A DNA stretch of 5,383 nucleotides from Candidatus Omnitrophota bacterium (GCA_018399295.1 JAGYOO010000115.1:1-5383); one strand, 5' to 3'; shown: positions 1 through 5,383, counted from the stretch's first letter. Translations and numbers: made by a program. Notes: a model not told the origin generated them from the letters alone.

Positions 1-1197
1 GGGAATATTCTCCACGATCTTTCGCAGCCGGGCCCGCTCATCATCCAGCCGCCGCATCAGATCTTCCCGCTCGCGTGTTCCCAGCCGTTCCTCAGTGATA
101 TCCCGCGCGATCCCGATAACCGTGCTTACTTCAGTATCTACTGTTTCCGGAACAAATGTCAGGCTGAATATTTTTTTGCCCAGTTTTGAGTCGACGGTTA
201 TTTCTTTCTGCCGGGTTTTTTTATAATAAAAAACCGCCTGGATATTCTCCTCCAGGGTCTTTTGGTTCTTCAGCCCCAACTCGTTGATTGTTTTTCCCAG
301 ATAGGCATTTGGTTCGATGCCGGTCAGGTCCCGGATCCGCGGACTTATATATAAATACCGCAGTTCCCGATCCCAGCGAATAATAATACTGGGAACATTT
401 TCCACCATGGTCCGGTATTCCTGTTCCCTCTGCCGCAAACGCCTTTGGGCCTGTTTCTCCCGGGTGATGTCCTGAACCGTCCCGATCAACTCGTTTCCGT
501 ACATCTTACCGCCCAAAAGCACATGCCGGATCTTCCCGGTTTGAGTAACCGCGTCAACCGAGAAATTCTGGACCATCCCCCTGGCCTTCAAGGCCTGGAT
601 GAATTTTTCCCGGTCTTCAATGTTCCTATAGAACTCCGAGGTAATATGACGTGTTGTCTCTTCCGGAGAAACCAGCTCCAACAGATCGAGAAAGGCCTTA
701 TTCGCGTAAATCAGGGTACCGTCAAGGCGGGAGTGAAACACCCCGACTGTGGCGTAAGAGATAAGGTCATGAAACCGCTTCTCGCTCTGGCGCAGGGTTT
801 CCTGTTCCTCCCTCAGTCGGGTAATATCGTTGCCAATGCTCGCTATCTCGCTGATCTTCCCCTGGCTGTCTAAAACCGGGGTGTTGCTCCAGGCGATCCA
901 GGCCTTTTCCCCGTTCTTTTTACAGGTCTCGGTCTGAAGATCCGCGTACAGGCCGGGGAACAGAAACACCGCGCGCGCGATTTCCCGGCCCGCATTCTTA
1001 TCAATAAACAGGATTTCATGCAAAGGCCGGCCGACAAGCTCCTGCTCTCCGTATCCGAGAAACTCGCGACCACGGCGATTGACAAAAGTTATCCCCTGCC
1101 GGTTCCAGTAAAAAATCAGGCTGTTTGATTCGTTTACAGTCCGGCAGCAGGCCTCTATCCGGCCGATTCTGTCCTGAGCGGTGTCATAAATCCTCAT
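1..1197 (-). CDS. Multi-PAS sensory/signalling protein, N-terminal part (runs off left edge)
   Basis: This frame is open from an ATG at 1197 to the window edge, giving 399 residues with no stop; an in-frame TAA at 1209-1207 fixes the start. There are three successive PAS modules, each ending in the typical PAC-like D-I-T: about residues 20-126 (NRRGREFLGYGEQELVGRPL, ending IGNDIT), 141-246 (ending GTVQDIT) and 262-368 (ISPRIRDLTGIEPNAYLG, ending IGIARDIT). Charged, probably coiled-coil linkers join them (for example LREEQETLRQSE and REREDLMRRLDDERARLRK). The last visible residues, KIVENIP, look like the start of a fourth PAS. There is no transmembrane segment or signal peptide, so this part should be cytoplasmic. 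PAS arrays sense ligands, redox state or light and usually feed a histidine kinase, GGDEF/EAL or PP2C output; which one is used here lies outside the window. The ligand cannot be deduced. AAGGG lies too close to the ATG to be a good ribosome site. Confidence 0.9.
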   Translation of the reverse strand, partial: MRIYDTAQDRIGRIEACCRTVNESNSLIFYWNRQGITFVNRRGREFLGYGEQELVGRPLHEILFIDKNAGREIARAVFLFPGLYADLQTETCKKNGEKAWIAWSNTPVLDSQGKISEIASIGNDITRLREEQETLRQSEKRFHDLISYATVGVFHSRLDGTLIYANKAFLDLLELVSPEETTRHITSEFYRNIEDREKFIQALKARGMVQNFSVDAVTQTGKIRHVLLGGKMYGNELIGTVQDITREKQAQRRLRQREQEYRTMVENVPSIIIRWDRELRYLYISPRIRDLTGIEPNAYLGKTINELGLKNQKTLEENIQAVFYYKKTRQKEITVDSKLGKKIFSLTFVPETVDTEVSTVIGIARDITEERLGTREREDLMRRLDDERARLRKIVENIP

Positions 1198-1203
1198 GCC
1201 CTT

Positions 1204-1232
1204 ATATTAGATAGCCAGAAAGCGGATTGTAA
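1204..1232 (-). promoter_or_regulatory. Possible promoter of the PAS-protein gene, placed for a leaderless mRNA
   Basis: Reading the minus strand, TTACAA (1232-1227) and TAATAT (1209-1204) are separated by 17 nt, and TAATAT is followed by six bases and then the ATG. If it is used, the transcript would begin at or next to the start codon. The -35 match is poor (three of six bases to TTGACA) and the region is AT-rich, so chance is a real alternative. The gene could instead be read through from the upstream protease gene. Confidence 0.25.
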
Positions 1233-1244
1233 TGCTCTTTTTCC

Positions 1245-1265
1245 CCTGATATTTGACTTATCAGG
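1245..1265 (-). other. Hairpin between the protease and PAS genes
   Basis: CCTGATA (1245-1251) and TATCAGG (1259-1265) form a perfect 7-bp stem around a 7-nt loop; on the minus strand it can extend by two more pairs (one G-T). On the minus strand it is followed by GGAAAAAGAGC, not by a T-tract, so it is not a standard intrinsic terminator. It could protect the 3' end of the serS-protease transcript, or be a binding site upstream of the PAS gene. Confidence 0.35.
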
Positions 1266-1305
1266 AGCAGGAAAAATATTAAAATGTTTCGAGGAAAGCG
1301 AAGAA

Positions 1306-1983
1306 TCAGGTTCTAAACAGCTGGCGGCCGATGGCGAGAAGGATATTTCCCGAGCCTTGAATCGCGGTTCGAAGAAATTCAAGAAAGCGGATATCGTCAA
1401 ACACCGCGGCCAGGCAGAGCATCAGAATAAGCACGTTCACCACATAGATCAGCGGCAGACTGAACAGATATCCGTTCTGCTTAAGGTCGGGCTGTTCAAC
1501 GCGCAGTGTTTCTCCGGTCATGACAAAGTGAAAGGCGAGGCTGAATCCGGCCAAAAACAGAAACGCGTTGGACCAGCCAGCCGCGAGATCCGGCTTAAAC
1601 AGCTTCATCAAACCGAAGGCCAGAAAAACCAAAATAGTATAGGCAGGAAAAAAATACGGTCCCAGGTCGATGAAAAAATTGCTTTTAGACAATCGCACGC
1701 TGCCGCCGCGGGATGAGACCCGGAACGAGGATACCCGGGCCCCGCACAACAGGCCAAAAACAGCATGGGTCGCCTCGTGGGCCAGAACATACAGATACTG
1801 GGCCCGAAAGAAAAACAGATGATTCAGGAGATAGGCACCAATTCCCCAGAGAAACATCGTTTGTCCGGAGGCGGCAAGCCGAATACCGCCCACGGCATCA
1901 TAGGCGGCCACGCTGGCGGCCAACGCGAACGGAACCAGCGCCAGTCCGGCCAGTACCTTTAACCCTGTCTTTATCATTTTCAC
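1306..1983 (-). CDS. Polytopic membrane protein with HExxH motif, M50-like metalloprotease candidate
   Basis: The 225-residue protein is strongly hydrophobic, with about six membrane segments (near 8-28, 43-60, 62-80, 106-126, 137-156 and 175-197). The third carries VLAHEATHAVFGLLCGARV, where H69-E70-x-x-H73 is a gluzincin zinc-binding and catalytic motif buried in the membrane, as in M50 (site-2-protease-like) and M50B-like families. A following glycine-rich stretch (SRGGSVRL) and DLGPYFFPAY at 106-115 fit the layout of M50B-like proteins. The classical NxxPxxxxDG motif is absent; D106 or D166 (in VEQPDLKQNG) are candidate third zinc ligands, by inference only. The substrate is unknown. The GTG start at 1983-1981 overlaps the serS TAG stop by one base (TAGTG), so translation is probably coupled; an ATG two codons later (1977-1975) is an alternative start. 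No clear ribosome site is seen. Confidence 0.8.
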   Translation of the reverse strand: MKMIKTGLKVLAGLALVPFALAASVAAYDAVGGIRLAASGQTMFLWGIGAYLLNHLFFFRAQYLYVLAHEATHAVFGLLCGARVSSFRVSSRGGSVRLSKSNFFIDLGPYFFPAYTILVFLAFGLMKLFKPDLAAGWSNAFLFLAGFSLAFHFVMTGETLRVEQPDLKQNGYLFSLPLIYVVNVLILMLCLAAVFDDIRFLEFLRTAIQGSGNILLAIGRQLFRT

Positions 1984-3260
1984 TACGCCCGCGGCTCGAT
2001 AATTTCCTGATTATTCATGAACGGCCGGAGAACGTCCGGGATTACGATTGAACCGTCTTTTTGCTGATAATTTTCCATGATCGCGATCACCGTGCGGGCC
2101 AGGGCCACCCCTGAACCATTAAGAGTGTGGACGTATTCGAGTTTTCCGGAAGATGTCCGATACCGAATATTGGCCCGACGGGCCTGGAAATCCTCAAAAT
2201 TGCTGCAGCTGGAGACCTCCAACCATTTACCGATTCCCGCCGCCCAGGCCTCGATATCATAACACTTGGCCGCGGAAAAGCTGATATCTCCAGTGGAAAG
2301 CGAGATAATCCTGTACGGCAGTTTAAGCAGCCGCAAAACCTCTTCAGCGTCTTTTAATAATTTTTCCAGCTCGGCATAGGAATTCTCCGGCTTGACGAAC
2401 TTTACCATCTCTACTTTATCAAACTGATGCACCCGGACCAGACCGCGGGTGTCTTTGCCATAAGATCCGGCCTCGCGGCGGAAACAGGGAGTATAGGCTG
2501 TGTAGTACACCGGCAAAACCGACTCCTCAAGCACATCATCCCGGTGAACGTTGGTTACCGGCACTTCAGCCGTGGGAATCAGGAACAAATCGTCCTCAGG
2601 AAGCTTATACATGTCCTCTTCCAGCTTAGGCAGCTGTCCCGTCCCAATCATGCTGGCCCTATTAACCAAAAGTGGAGGGGAAACTTCAATATAGCCATGC
2701 TTTTCAACATGCAATCCCAACATGAAATTTATCAAAGCTCGCTCTAAAGCGGCTCCGGCCCCAAAAAACAGGGTGAAATTAGAGCCCGAGATCTTTGTGG
2801 CCCGGCCAAAATCAAGAATATTAAGAAATTCTCCTAATTCGATATGGGTCCTGGGAGCAAAATCAGGCTGTTTTCCCTCTCCCCAGGTACCGACCTCCTT
2901 GTTCGCGCTGGCATCCGGCCCTATAGGAACAGATTCGTGTGGAATATTTGGGATGCTTAGAACAAATTTTTGGATTTTTTCTTCTATCTCCCCCACTTTT
3001 TGATCTAATTCCTTAATTTTTTGGGACAACTCCTTTAGCTGGCCCCGCCGTTCGTTTACATCGGCTTTTTTCTTAACCAGCTCCGCCATTTCCTCGGAAG
3101 CCAGGTTGCGCTGCCGCTTCAGCTCTTCCACCTCAGACAACTTCTCCCTGCGCTGCTTGTCCAGGCTCAACAGTTCATCAATGTCGAGGGAAAGGTTGCG
3201 GTTTTTTAACGCGGTTTTTACAGCTTCCGGATTTTCGCGGATAAACTTAAGATCCAGCAT
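1983..3260 (-). CDS. serS: Seryl-tRNA synthetase (SerRS, class II)
   Basis: SerRS activates serine with ATP and charges tRNA-Ser (and tRNA-Sec where present) in the cytoplasm. The 425-residue length is normal for the family. Residues 1 to about 105 form the N-terminal antiparallel coiled-coil arm that grips the long variable arm of the tRNA (rich in K, E, L and R, for example KLSEVEELKRQRNLASEEM). The class II core follows: motif 1 near GYIEVSPPLLVNR (189-201), the serine-binding IPTAEVP (228-234), motif 2 FRREAGSYGKDTRGL (260-274), a conserved LEVSSCSNFEDFQARR segment (347-362) with the serine-pocket loop, and motif 3 GSGVALART (382-390). All signature residues look intact. The ATG at 3260 has a strong AGGAGG upstream. 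It heads the minus-strand block and its stop is fused to the start of the membrane protease gene. No T-box (AGGGUGGNACCGCG) is present upstream. Confidence 0.98.
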   Translation of the reverse strand: MLDLKFIRENPEAVKTALKNRNLSLDIDELLSLDKQRREKLSEVEELKRQRNLASEEMAELVKKKADVNERRGQLKELSQKIKELDQKVGEIEEKIQKFVLSIPNIPHESVPIGPDASANKEVGTWGEGKQPDFAPRTHIELGEFLNILDFGRATKISGSNFTLFFGAGAALERALINFMLGLHVEKHGYIEVSPPLLVNRASMIGTGQLPKLEEDMYKLPEDDLFLIPTAEVPVTNVHRDDVLEESVLPVYYTAYTPCFRREAGSYGKDTRGLVRVHQFDKVEMVKFVKPENSYAELEKLLKDAEEVLRLLKLPYRIISLSTGDISFSAAKCYDIEAWAAGIGKWLEVSSCSNFEDFQARRANIRYRTSSGKLEYVHTLNGSGVALARTVIAIMENYQQKDGSIVIPDVLRPFMNNQEIIEPRA

Positions 3261-3264
3261 TGTT

Positions 3265-3270
3265 CCTCCT
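3265..3270 (-). promoter_or_regulatory. Ribosome binding site of serS
   Basis: The minus strand reads AGGAGGAACAATG. This is a perfect AGGAGG core four bases before the ATG, and it supports the chosen serS start. It is the only strong Shine-Dalgarno sequence in the window. Confidence 0.85.
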
Positions 3271-3283
3271 CTGATTCAAGTTA

Positions 3284-3347
3284 CAATAACCAAATTACAA
3301 TTTCCAAGCAAAACACAATAACCAAATCTCAAACTTCAAGCAAAAGA
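3284..3347 (+). repeat. Two tandem copies of a 32-bp A/C-rich repeat
   Basis: Copies at 3284-3315 and 3316-3347 both begin CAATAACCAAAT and share CAAGCAAAA near the end; they match at 26 of 32 positions with no gap. A truncated further copy starts at 3348 (CAATGACC), and TTCAAGTTA (3275-3283) resembles the tail of a preceding copy. The plus strand of the unit is nearly free of G. No unique spacers separate the copies, so this is not CRISPR. The same unit recurs inverted at 3398-3461. Confidence 0.85.
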
Positions 3348-3397
3348 CAATGACCTGCTTCACAACCTCAACCAAGCCCCGCGCGCGTTCGATAAAA

Positions 3398-3461
3398 CAA
3401 CTGTTTGAATATTGTATCATTGGTTATTGATTATTATTTGGAAATTGTGATTTGGTTATTG
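3398..3461 (-). repeat. Inverted pair of the same 32-bp repeat
   Basis: Read on the minus strand, 3461-3430 begins CAATAACCAAAT and contains ACAATTTCCAA; it matches the 3284-3315 copy at 26 of 32 positions. The next 32 bases (3429-3398) again begin CAATAACCAA but are more diverged. The two arms could pair as a long imperfect hairpin around a 50-base core (3348-3397) that includes the GC-rich GCCCCGCGCGCGTTCG. The minus-strand transcript from any promoter distal to the repeats would carry this as the serS leader. Confidence 0.8.
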
Positions 3462-3527
3462 GTTATTTTGCAACCTCTTTAAGACCTAAGACGAAGCTGA
3501 TAAGCTCTTTTTAGAATTTCAGGTAAG

Positions 3528-3677
3528 CTTTTAGGGGCTGTGCCCGCCCCCTTGGTTGTCCTGACACCCCCGCCTGACTTTCTTTAACGTAAAGAAAGTC
3601 AGCAAAGAAAGCAGGCGCACGGAGTGCTCGGAGCGAATGTTTCGGTTATTTCCTGTAAGACCCCCAGCCCCTAAAAG
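3528..3677. repeat. 13-bp perfect inverted repeats bounding a 150-bp segment (possible MITE-like element)
   Basis: CTTTTAGGGGCTG at 3528-3540 is matched exactly by CAGCCCCTAAAAG at 3665-3677. The right copy also lies in a small local hairpin, CCCCT-AAA-AGGGG (3668-3680). Terminal inverted repeats around a short non-coding segment fit a miniature element or a REP-like palindromic repeat. No target-site duplication is seen at the edges, and no transposase is nearby, so element status is unproven. Confidence 0.45.
3571..3617. other. Two mutually exclusive hairpins on CTTTCTTT/AAAGAAAG
   Basis: CTGACTTTCTTTA (3574-3586) pairs perfectly with TAAAGAAAGTCAG (3590-3602) around a 3-nt loop, a 13-bp stem. 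The same left arm, extended as CGCCTG-A-CTTTCTTT (3571-3585), can instead pair with AAAGAAAGCAGGCG (3604-3617), 14 pairs with one bulged A. The right side is an imperfect 13-bp tandem repeat (3591-3603 and 3604-3616). No T-tract follows on either strand, so it is not a simple terminator. Confidence 0.7.
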
Positions 3678-3755
3678 GGGATCTCAAGTGAGCACTTCAC
3701 GGAAAAACCAAAACATAGGACTGCTCCTGCGCTTCCTAAGGCGCCACGGGATGTA

Positions 3756-3805
3756 TAGACGAGTTGGTTACCGACTGAACGCAGTGAGGGAGGTCGGGGA
3801 GTCTA
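3756..3805. other. Nested stem-loop in the intergenic region
   Basis: TAGAC (3756-3760) can pair with GTCTA (3801-3805), enclosing CCGAC (3771-3775) with GTCGG (3793-3797). The stems are only 5 bp each with asymmetric internal loops, so this is modest evidence for an RNA structure or a palindromic intergenic repeat. Confidence 0.3.
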
Positions 3806-3879
3806 AATCAAAGTTGGAAAAGATTTATGCCCTCAGTTAATGAGTAAGTGTTTGGTATATTTATAGTTATAATTGACCA

Positions 3880-3913
3880 TTGACTTAAGGCAAGCCTTGT
3901 AGTATCGTATACT
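3880..3913 (+). promoter_or_regulatory. Candidate promoter/operator region of the PAC2 gene
   Basis: TTGACT (3880-3885) is a good -35-like hexamer. TATACT (3908-3913) is a good -10-like hexamer, but the 22-nt spacer is too long for a standard pair; TATCGT at 3903-3908 would give 17 nt with a weaker -10. Two short palindromes lie here: AAGGC-AA-GCCTT (3887-3898) and AGTAT-CGT-ATACT (3901-3913), possible operator half-sites. With TATACT as the -10, transcription would begin at about the ATG. TATAAT also occurs at 3868-3873, without a good -35. Confidence 0.4.
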
Positions 3914-3918
3914 CTGTT

Positions 3919-4887
3919 ATGAAAAATAAATATATCCAATTCGCTAAAAAACCGCGTTTAAAGAGCCCGCTGCTGATTGCTGCTTGGCCGGGGATGGGAA
4001 ATGTGGCGATCCGGGCCGCGGAACACCTTTTTGAACAGCTGGGACCGCAGAATTTCGCGGAAATCCTGCCGGAAGATTTTTTTCATCCACAGGAGGCTTG
4101 GATCATGAACGGGAAGGTGGAACTGCCGCGGTTGCCGCGAGGCCGGTTTTTTTTCTGGAAAAATCCGGAAGGAAAGAACGATATCGTGCTGTTTCTGTGC
4201 GAGGCCCAGCCAGCGGTGGAAAAAGGTTACGAGTACGCGAATCTTGTCATGGATGTGGCTCAGGCCTTAAAAATAAAACGGGTGGTTACATTCGCGTCAA
4301 TGCCGATGCCGATCGATCATAATCAGGAATCGCGCGTTTGGGGGACGGTCACGGAAAAAAAGTTTGTCAAGGACCTTAAACGGATGAACATAAAACCAAT
4401 GCGGGTTGGCCAGATCAGCGGTCTTAACGGGCTGCTGTTGAGCGTGGCTAAAGAGCGCAAGATTGATGGATTCTGCTTTCTGGCGGAGATCCCGCTTTAT
4501 GCTATTCAAATCGAAAACCCCAAGGCCTCTAAGGCGGTGCTGGCGGCGCTGAGCGATCTGATCGGCCTGAATCTGAACCTTAAGGGATTGGATGAGCGGG
4601 CCCGGATGGTGGAAGACGAAATCGAGAAACTGGTGGAGTACTTTAAATCCGGGAGTATGCCGGGTCCGATCAGTGATGAAGAAGCCGAACAGATCCGGAT
4701 GTCCCTGGCTGCCATAACCCGTTTACCGGATTCCGCCCGGGTCCGGATAGAAGAATTGTTTAGGGCCGCGGAAAGGGATATTTCTCAAGCGGGTGAATTG
4801 AAGAATGAATTGGATCGCTGGCAGATCTATAAGGATTATGAAGATCGTTTCCTTGATCTGTTCCGTCCGGGAAGAAAGAATAATTAA
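3919..4887 (+). CDS. PAC2 family protein (DUF75/COG1938-type)
   Basis: The 322-residue protein has the PAC2 fold hallmarks: a beta strand and glycine loop LLIAAWPGMGNVA (18-30), strand DIVLFLCEAQP (88-98), KRVVTFASMPMP (120-131), the conserved GQISGLNGLLL (164-174), GFCFLAEIPLY (184-194) and PKASKAVLAAL (201-211). PAC2 is named after the eukaryotic proteasome assembly chaperone 2; many bacteria and archaea carry members whose biochemical role is unknown, and COG descriptions as ATP-grasp-like enzymes are not proven. Residues 225-322 form a charged, largely helical C-terminal extension (DERARMVEDEIEKLVEYF and ELKNELDRWQIYKDYEDRF) and may mediate oligomerisation. No signal peptide or membrane segment is seen, so it should be cytoplasmic. 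The ATG at 3919 has no Shine-Dalgarno sequence (CTCTGTTATG); the next in-frame ATG would cut into the conserved GMGN loop, so this start is preferred. It is a single-gene unit closed by a strong terminator. Confidence 0.9.
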   Translation: MKNKYIQFAKKPRLKSPLLIAAWPGMGNVAIRAAEHLFEQLGPQNFAEILPEDFFHPQEAWIMNGKVELPRLPRGRFFFWKNPEGKNDIVLFLCEAQPAVEKGYEYANLVMDVAQALKIKRVVTFASMPMPIDHNQESRVWGTVTEKKFVKDLKRMNIKPMRVGQISGLNGLLLSVAKERKIDGFCFLAEIPLYAIQIENPKASKAVLAALSDLIGLNLNLKGLDERARMVEDEIEKLVEYFKSGSMPGPISDEEAEQIRMSLAAITRLPDSARVRIEELFRAAERDISQAGELKNELDRWQIYKDYEDRFLDLFRPGRKNN

Positions 4888-4917
4888 GTTGTTTCGCCGC
4901 AATCATCCGTCTTACCC

Positions 4918-4943
4918 AGGCCCGGAATAAACCGGGCCTTTTT
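4918..4943 (+). terminator. Intrinsic terminator after the PAC2 gene
   Basis: AGGCCCGG (4918-4925) and CCGGGCCT (4932-4939) form a perfect 8-bp GC-rich stem with an AATAAA loop, ending in TTTTT (4939-4943). It lies 30 nt after the PAC2 stop. The minus strand lacks a T-tract after the stem, so it acts in one direction. Confidence 0.93.
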
Positions 4944-4952
4944 GGTCTGAAT

Positions 4953-5383
4953 ATGCTCGGTTATTTACTAAAAAGAATTATGCTGTTGATACCGCTGCTT
5001 ATTGGTATCAGCCTGATCTCGTTCCTGGTCATCAAGCTTCCTCCCGGCAATCCCACTGATCTTCAGACGGAATTAAATCCCCGGGTCAGCCTGGAGGCGA
5101 AAGAACGGTTGCGGGAGCTCTACGGACTGGACCGGCCGTTGGGGGAACAGTATTTGGGCTGGCTGTCCCGGATTATCCGGCTTGATTTCGGCACATCCTT
5201 TATTGACGGCCGCCCGGTTATCGCCAAGATCGCTGAACGTCTGCCGGTTACCCTCACCATCAATATCTTGTCCCTGTTGCTGATAATGCTTATAGCGATC
5301 CCCATTGGTGTTTACAGCGCGGTATATGAAGGCTCCCGGTTTGATCGATTGTTCACAATATTTGTGTTTATCGGATATGCCAT
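4953..5383 (+). CDS. ABC transporter permease, DppB/OppB family, N-terminal part (runs off right edge)
   Basis: The frame is open from ATG 4953 to the edge (143 codons), a little under half of the usual 300-340 residues. The family pattern is clear: a short basic N-terminus, MLGYLLKRI; a first membrane helix (about 10-29); the LPPGNP loop (29-34); ERLRELYGLDRPLGEQYLGW (51-70); DFGTSF (78-83); RPVIAKIAERLPVTL (87-101); and a second helix (about 101-124). These permeases form one half of the membrane channel of peptide, nickel or related solute importers, working with a DppC-type permease, ATPases and a binding protein; those genes are presumably downstream. The start follows the terminator T-tract by only 9 nt and has no Shine-Dalgarno sequence. 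An internal ATG at residue 10 would truncate the conserved N-terminus, so the first ATG is preferred. The transported substrate cannot be told from this part. Confidence 0.93.
   Translation, partial: MLGYLLKRIMLLIPLLIGISLISFLVIKLPPGNPTDLQTELNPRVSLEAKERLRELYGLDRPLGEQYLGWLSRIIRLDFGTSFIDGRPVIAKIAERLPVTLTINILSLLLIMLIAIPIGVYSAVYEGSRFDRLFTIFVFIGYA

Larger units (their letters stand above)
3261..3918. other. 658-bp divergent intergenic region, non-coding and repeat-rich
   Basis: The region lies between the divergently oriented serS and PAC2 genes. From serS outward it holds an inverted pair of tandem AT-rich 32-bp repeats (3284-3461), a more G+C-rich set of inverted repeats and hairpins (about 3528-3805), and an AT-rich stretch with possible promoter boxes (3845-3918). 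The longest open frame (3637-3840, 67 codons, plus strand) crosses several of the inverted repeats and encodes a basic sequence without recognisable domains, so I treat the whole region as non-coding. No tRNA, T-box or known riboswitch was recognised. Confidence 0.7.

Noticed and set aside
445..873. Plus-strand open frame of 142 codons.
   Set aside because: It lies antisense to the clear PAS-domain frame and shows no family features, so it is a shadow of that gene.
1245..1265. The hairpin after the protease gene as an intrinsic terminator.
   Set aside because: The stem is AT-containing and no T-tract follows on either strand, so it is listed only as a hairpin.
1357..1716. Plus-strand open frame of 119 codons opposite the HEATH membrane protein.
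   Set aside because: It is antisense to a coherent polytopic membrane protein, is compositionally odd and has no ribosome site, so it is judged a shadow frame.
3284..3461. A CRISPR-like reading of the regularly spaced CAATAACCAA repeats.
   Set aside because: The copies are directly adjacent and degenerate, with no unique spacers, they change orientation halfway, and no cas genes are present.
3261..3480. A T-box riboswitch upstream of serS, common for this gene in Firmicutes.
   Set aside because: There is no AGGGUGGNACCGCG-type T-box sequence and no terminator/antiterminator pair with a T-tract on the minus strand.
3637..3840. Plus-strand open frame of 67 codons in the intergenic region, preceded by GGAG close to its ATG.
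   Set aside because: It crosses several inverted repeats, encodes a basic sequence with no recognisable domain, and its apparent ribosome site is only three bases from the ATG. Coding is not supported, though homologues conserved at protein level would change this.

Overview
The window looks like bacterial chromosome of medium G+C, probably from an uncultivated or candidate-phylum lineage. That placement is an inference. It rests on a bacterial-type seryl-tRNA synthetase, a bacterial PAC2-family protein, an oligopeptide-type ABC permease, a multi-PAS sensor, a degenerate AT-rich intergenic repeat, and scarce Shine-Dalgarno sequences (only one of the five starts has a clear one). No phage, plasmid, transposase, tRNA, rRNA or CRISPR array was recognised.

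Minus-strand block (1-3260), in transcription order: serS (seryl-tRNA synthetase, 3260-1983, strong AGGAGG ribosome site); then a small polytopic membrane protein with an HEATH zinc-protease motif (1983-1306), whose GTG start shares one base with the serS stop (TAGTG, translational coupling); then, after 108 bp containing a hairpin, the N-terminal 399 residues of a multi-PAS signalling protein (1197 to beyond the left edge). Its output domain lies outside the window.

Intergenic block (3261-3918, 658 bp, between divergent genes): the half next to serS holds two tandem copies of a 32-bp A/C-rich unit facing two more copies of the same unit in inverted orientation, so the transcript could fold into one long hairpin. 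The other half (about 3520-3810) holds several further perfect inverted repeats, including a 13-bp pair 124 bp apart and two mutually exclusive hairpins built on CTTTCTTT/AAAGAAAG. I see no convincing gene here; a 67-codon open frame runs through the repeats and looks accidental.

Plus-strand block (3919-5383): a complete PAC2-family protein (322 aa), whose start codon sits 5 nt after a -10-like box with no ribosome site (possible leaderless mRNA); then a textbook intrinsic terminator (4918-4943); and only 9 nt after its T-tract, the start of a DppB/OppB-type ABC transporter permease that runs off the right edge. The permease, and presumably a second permease, ATPases and binding protein beyond the window, would import di- or oligopeptides or related solutes. 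The genes do not form one pathway. The serS-protease pair is the only tight operon visible, and the most unusual material is the intergenic repeat region.
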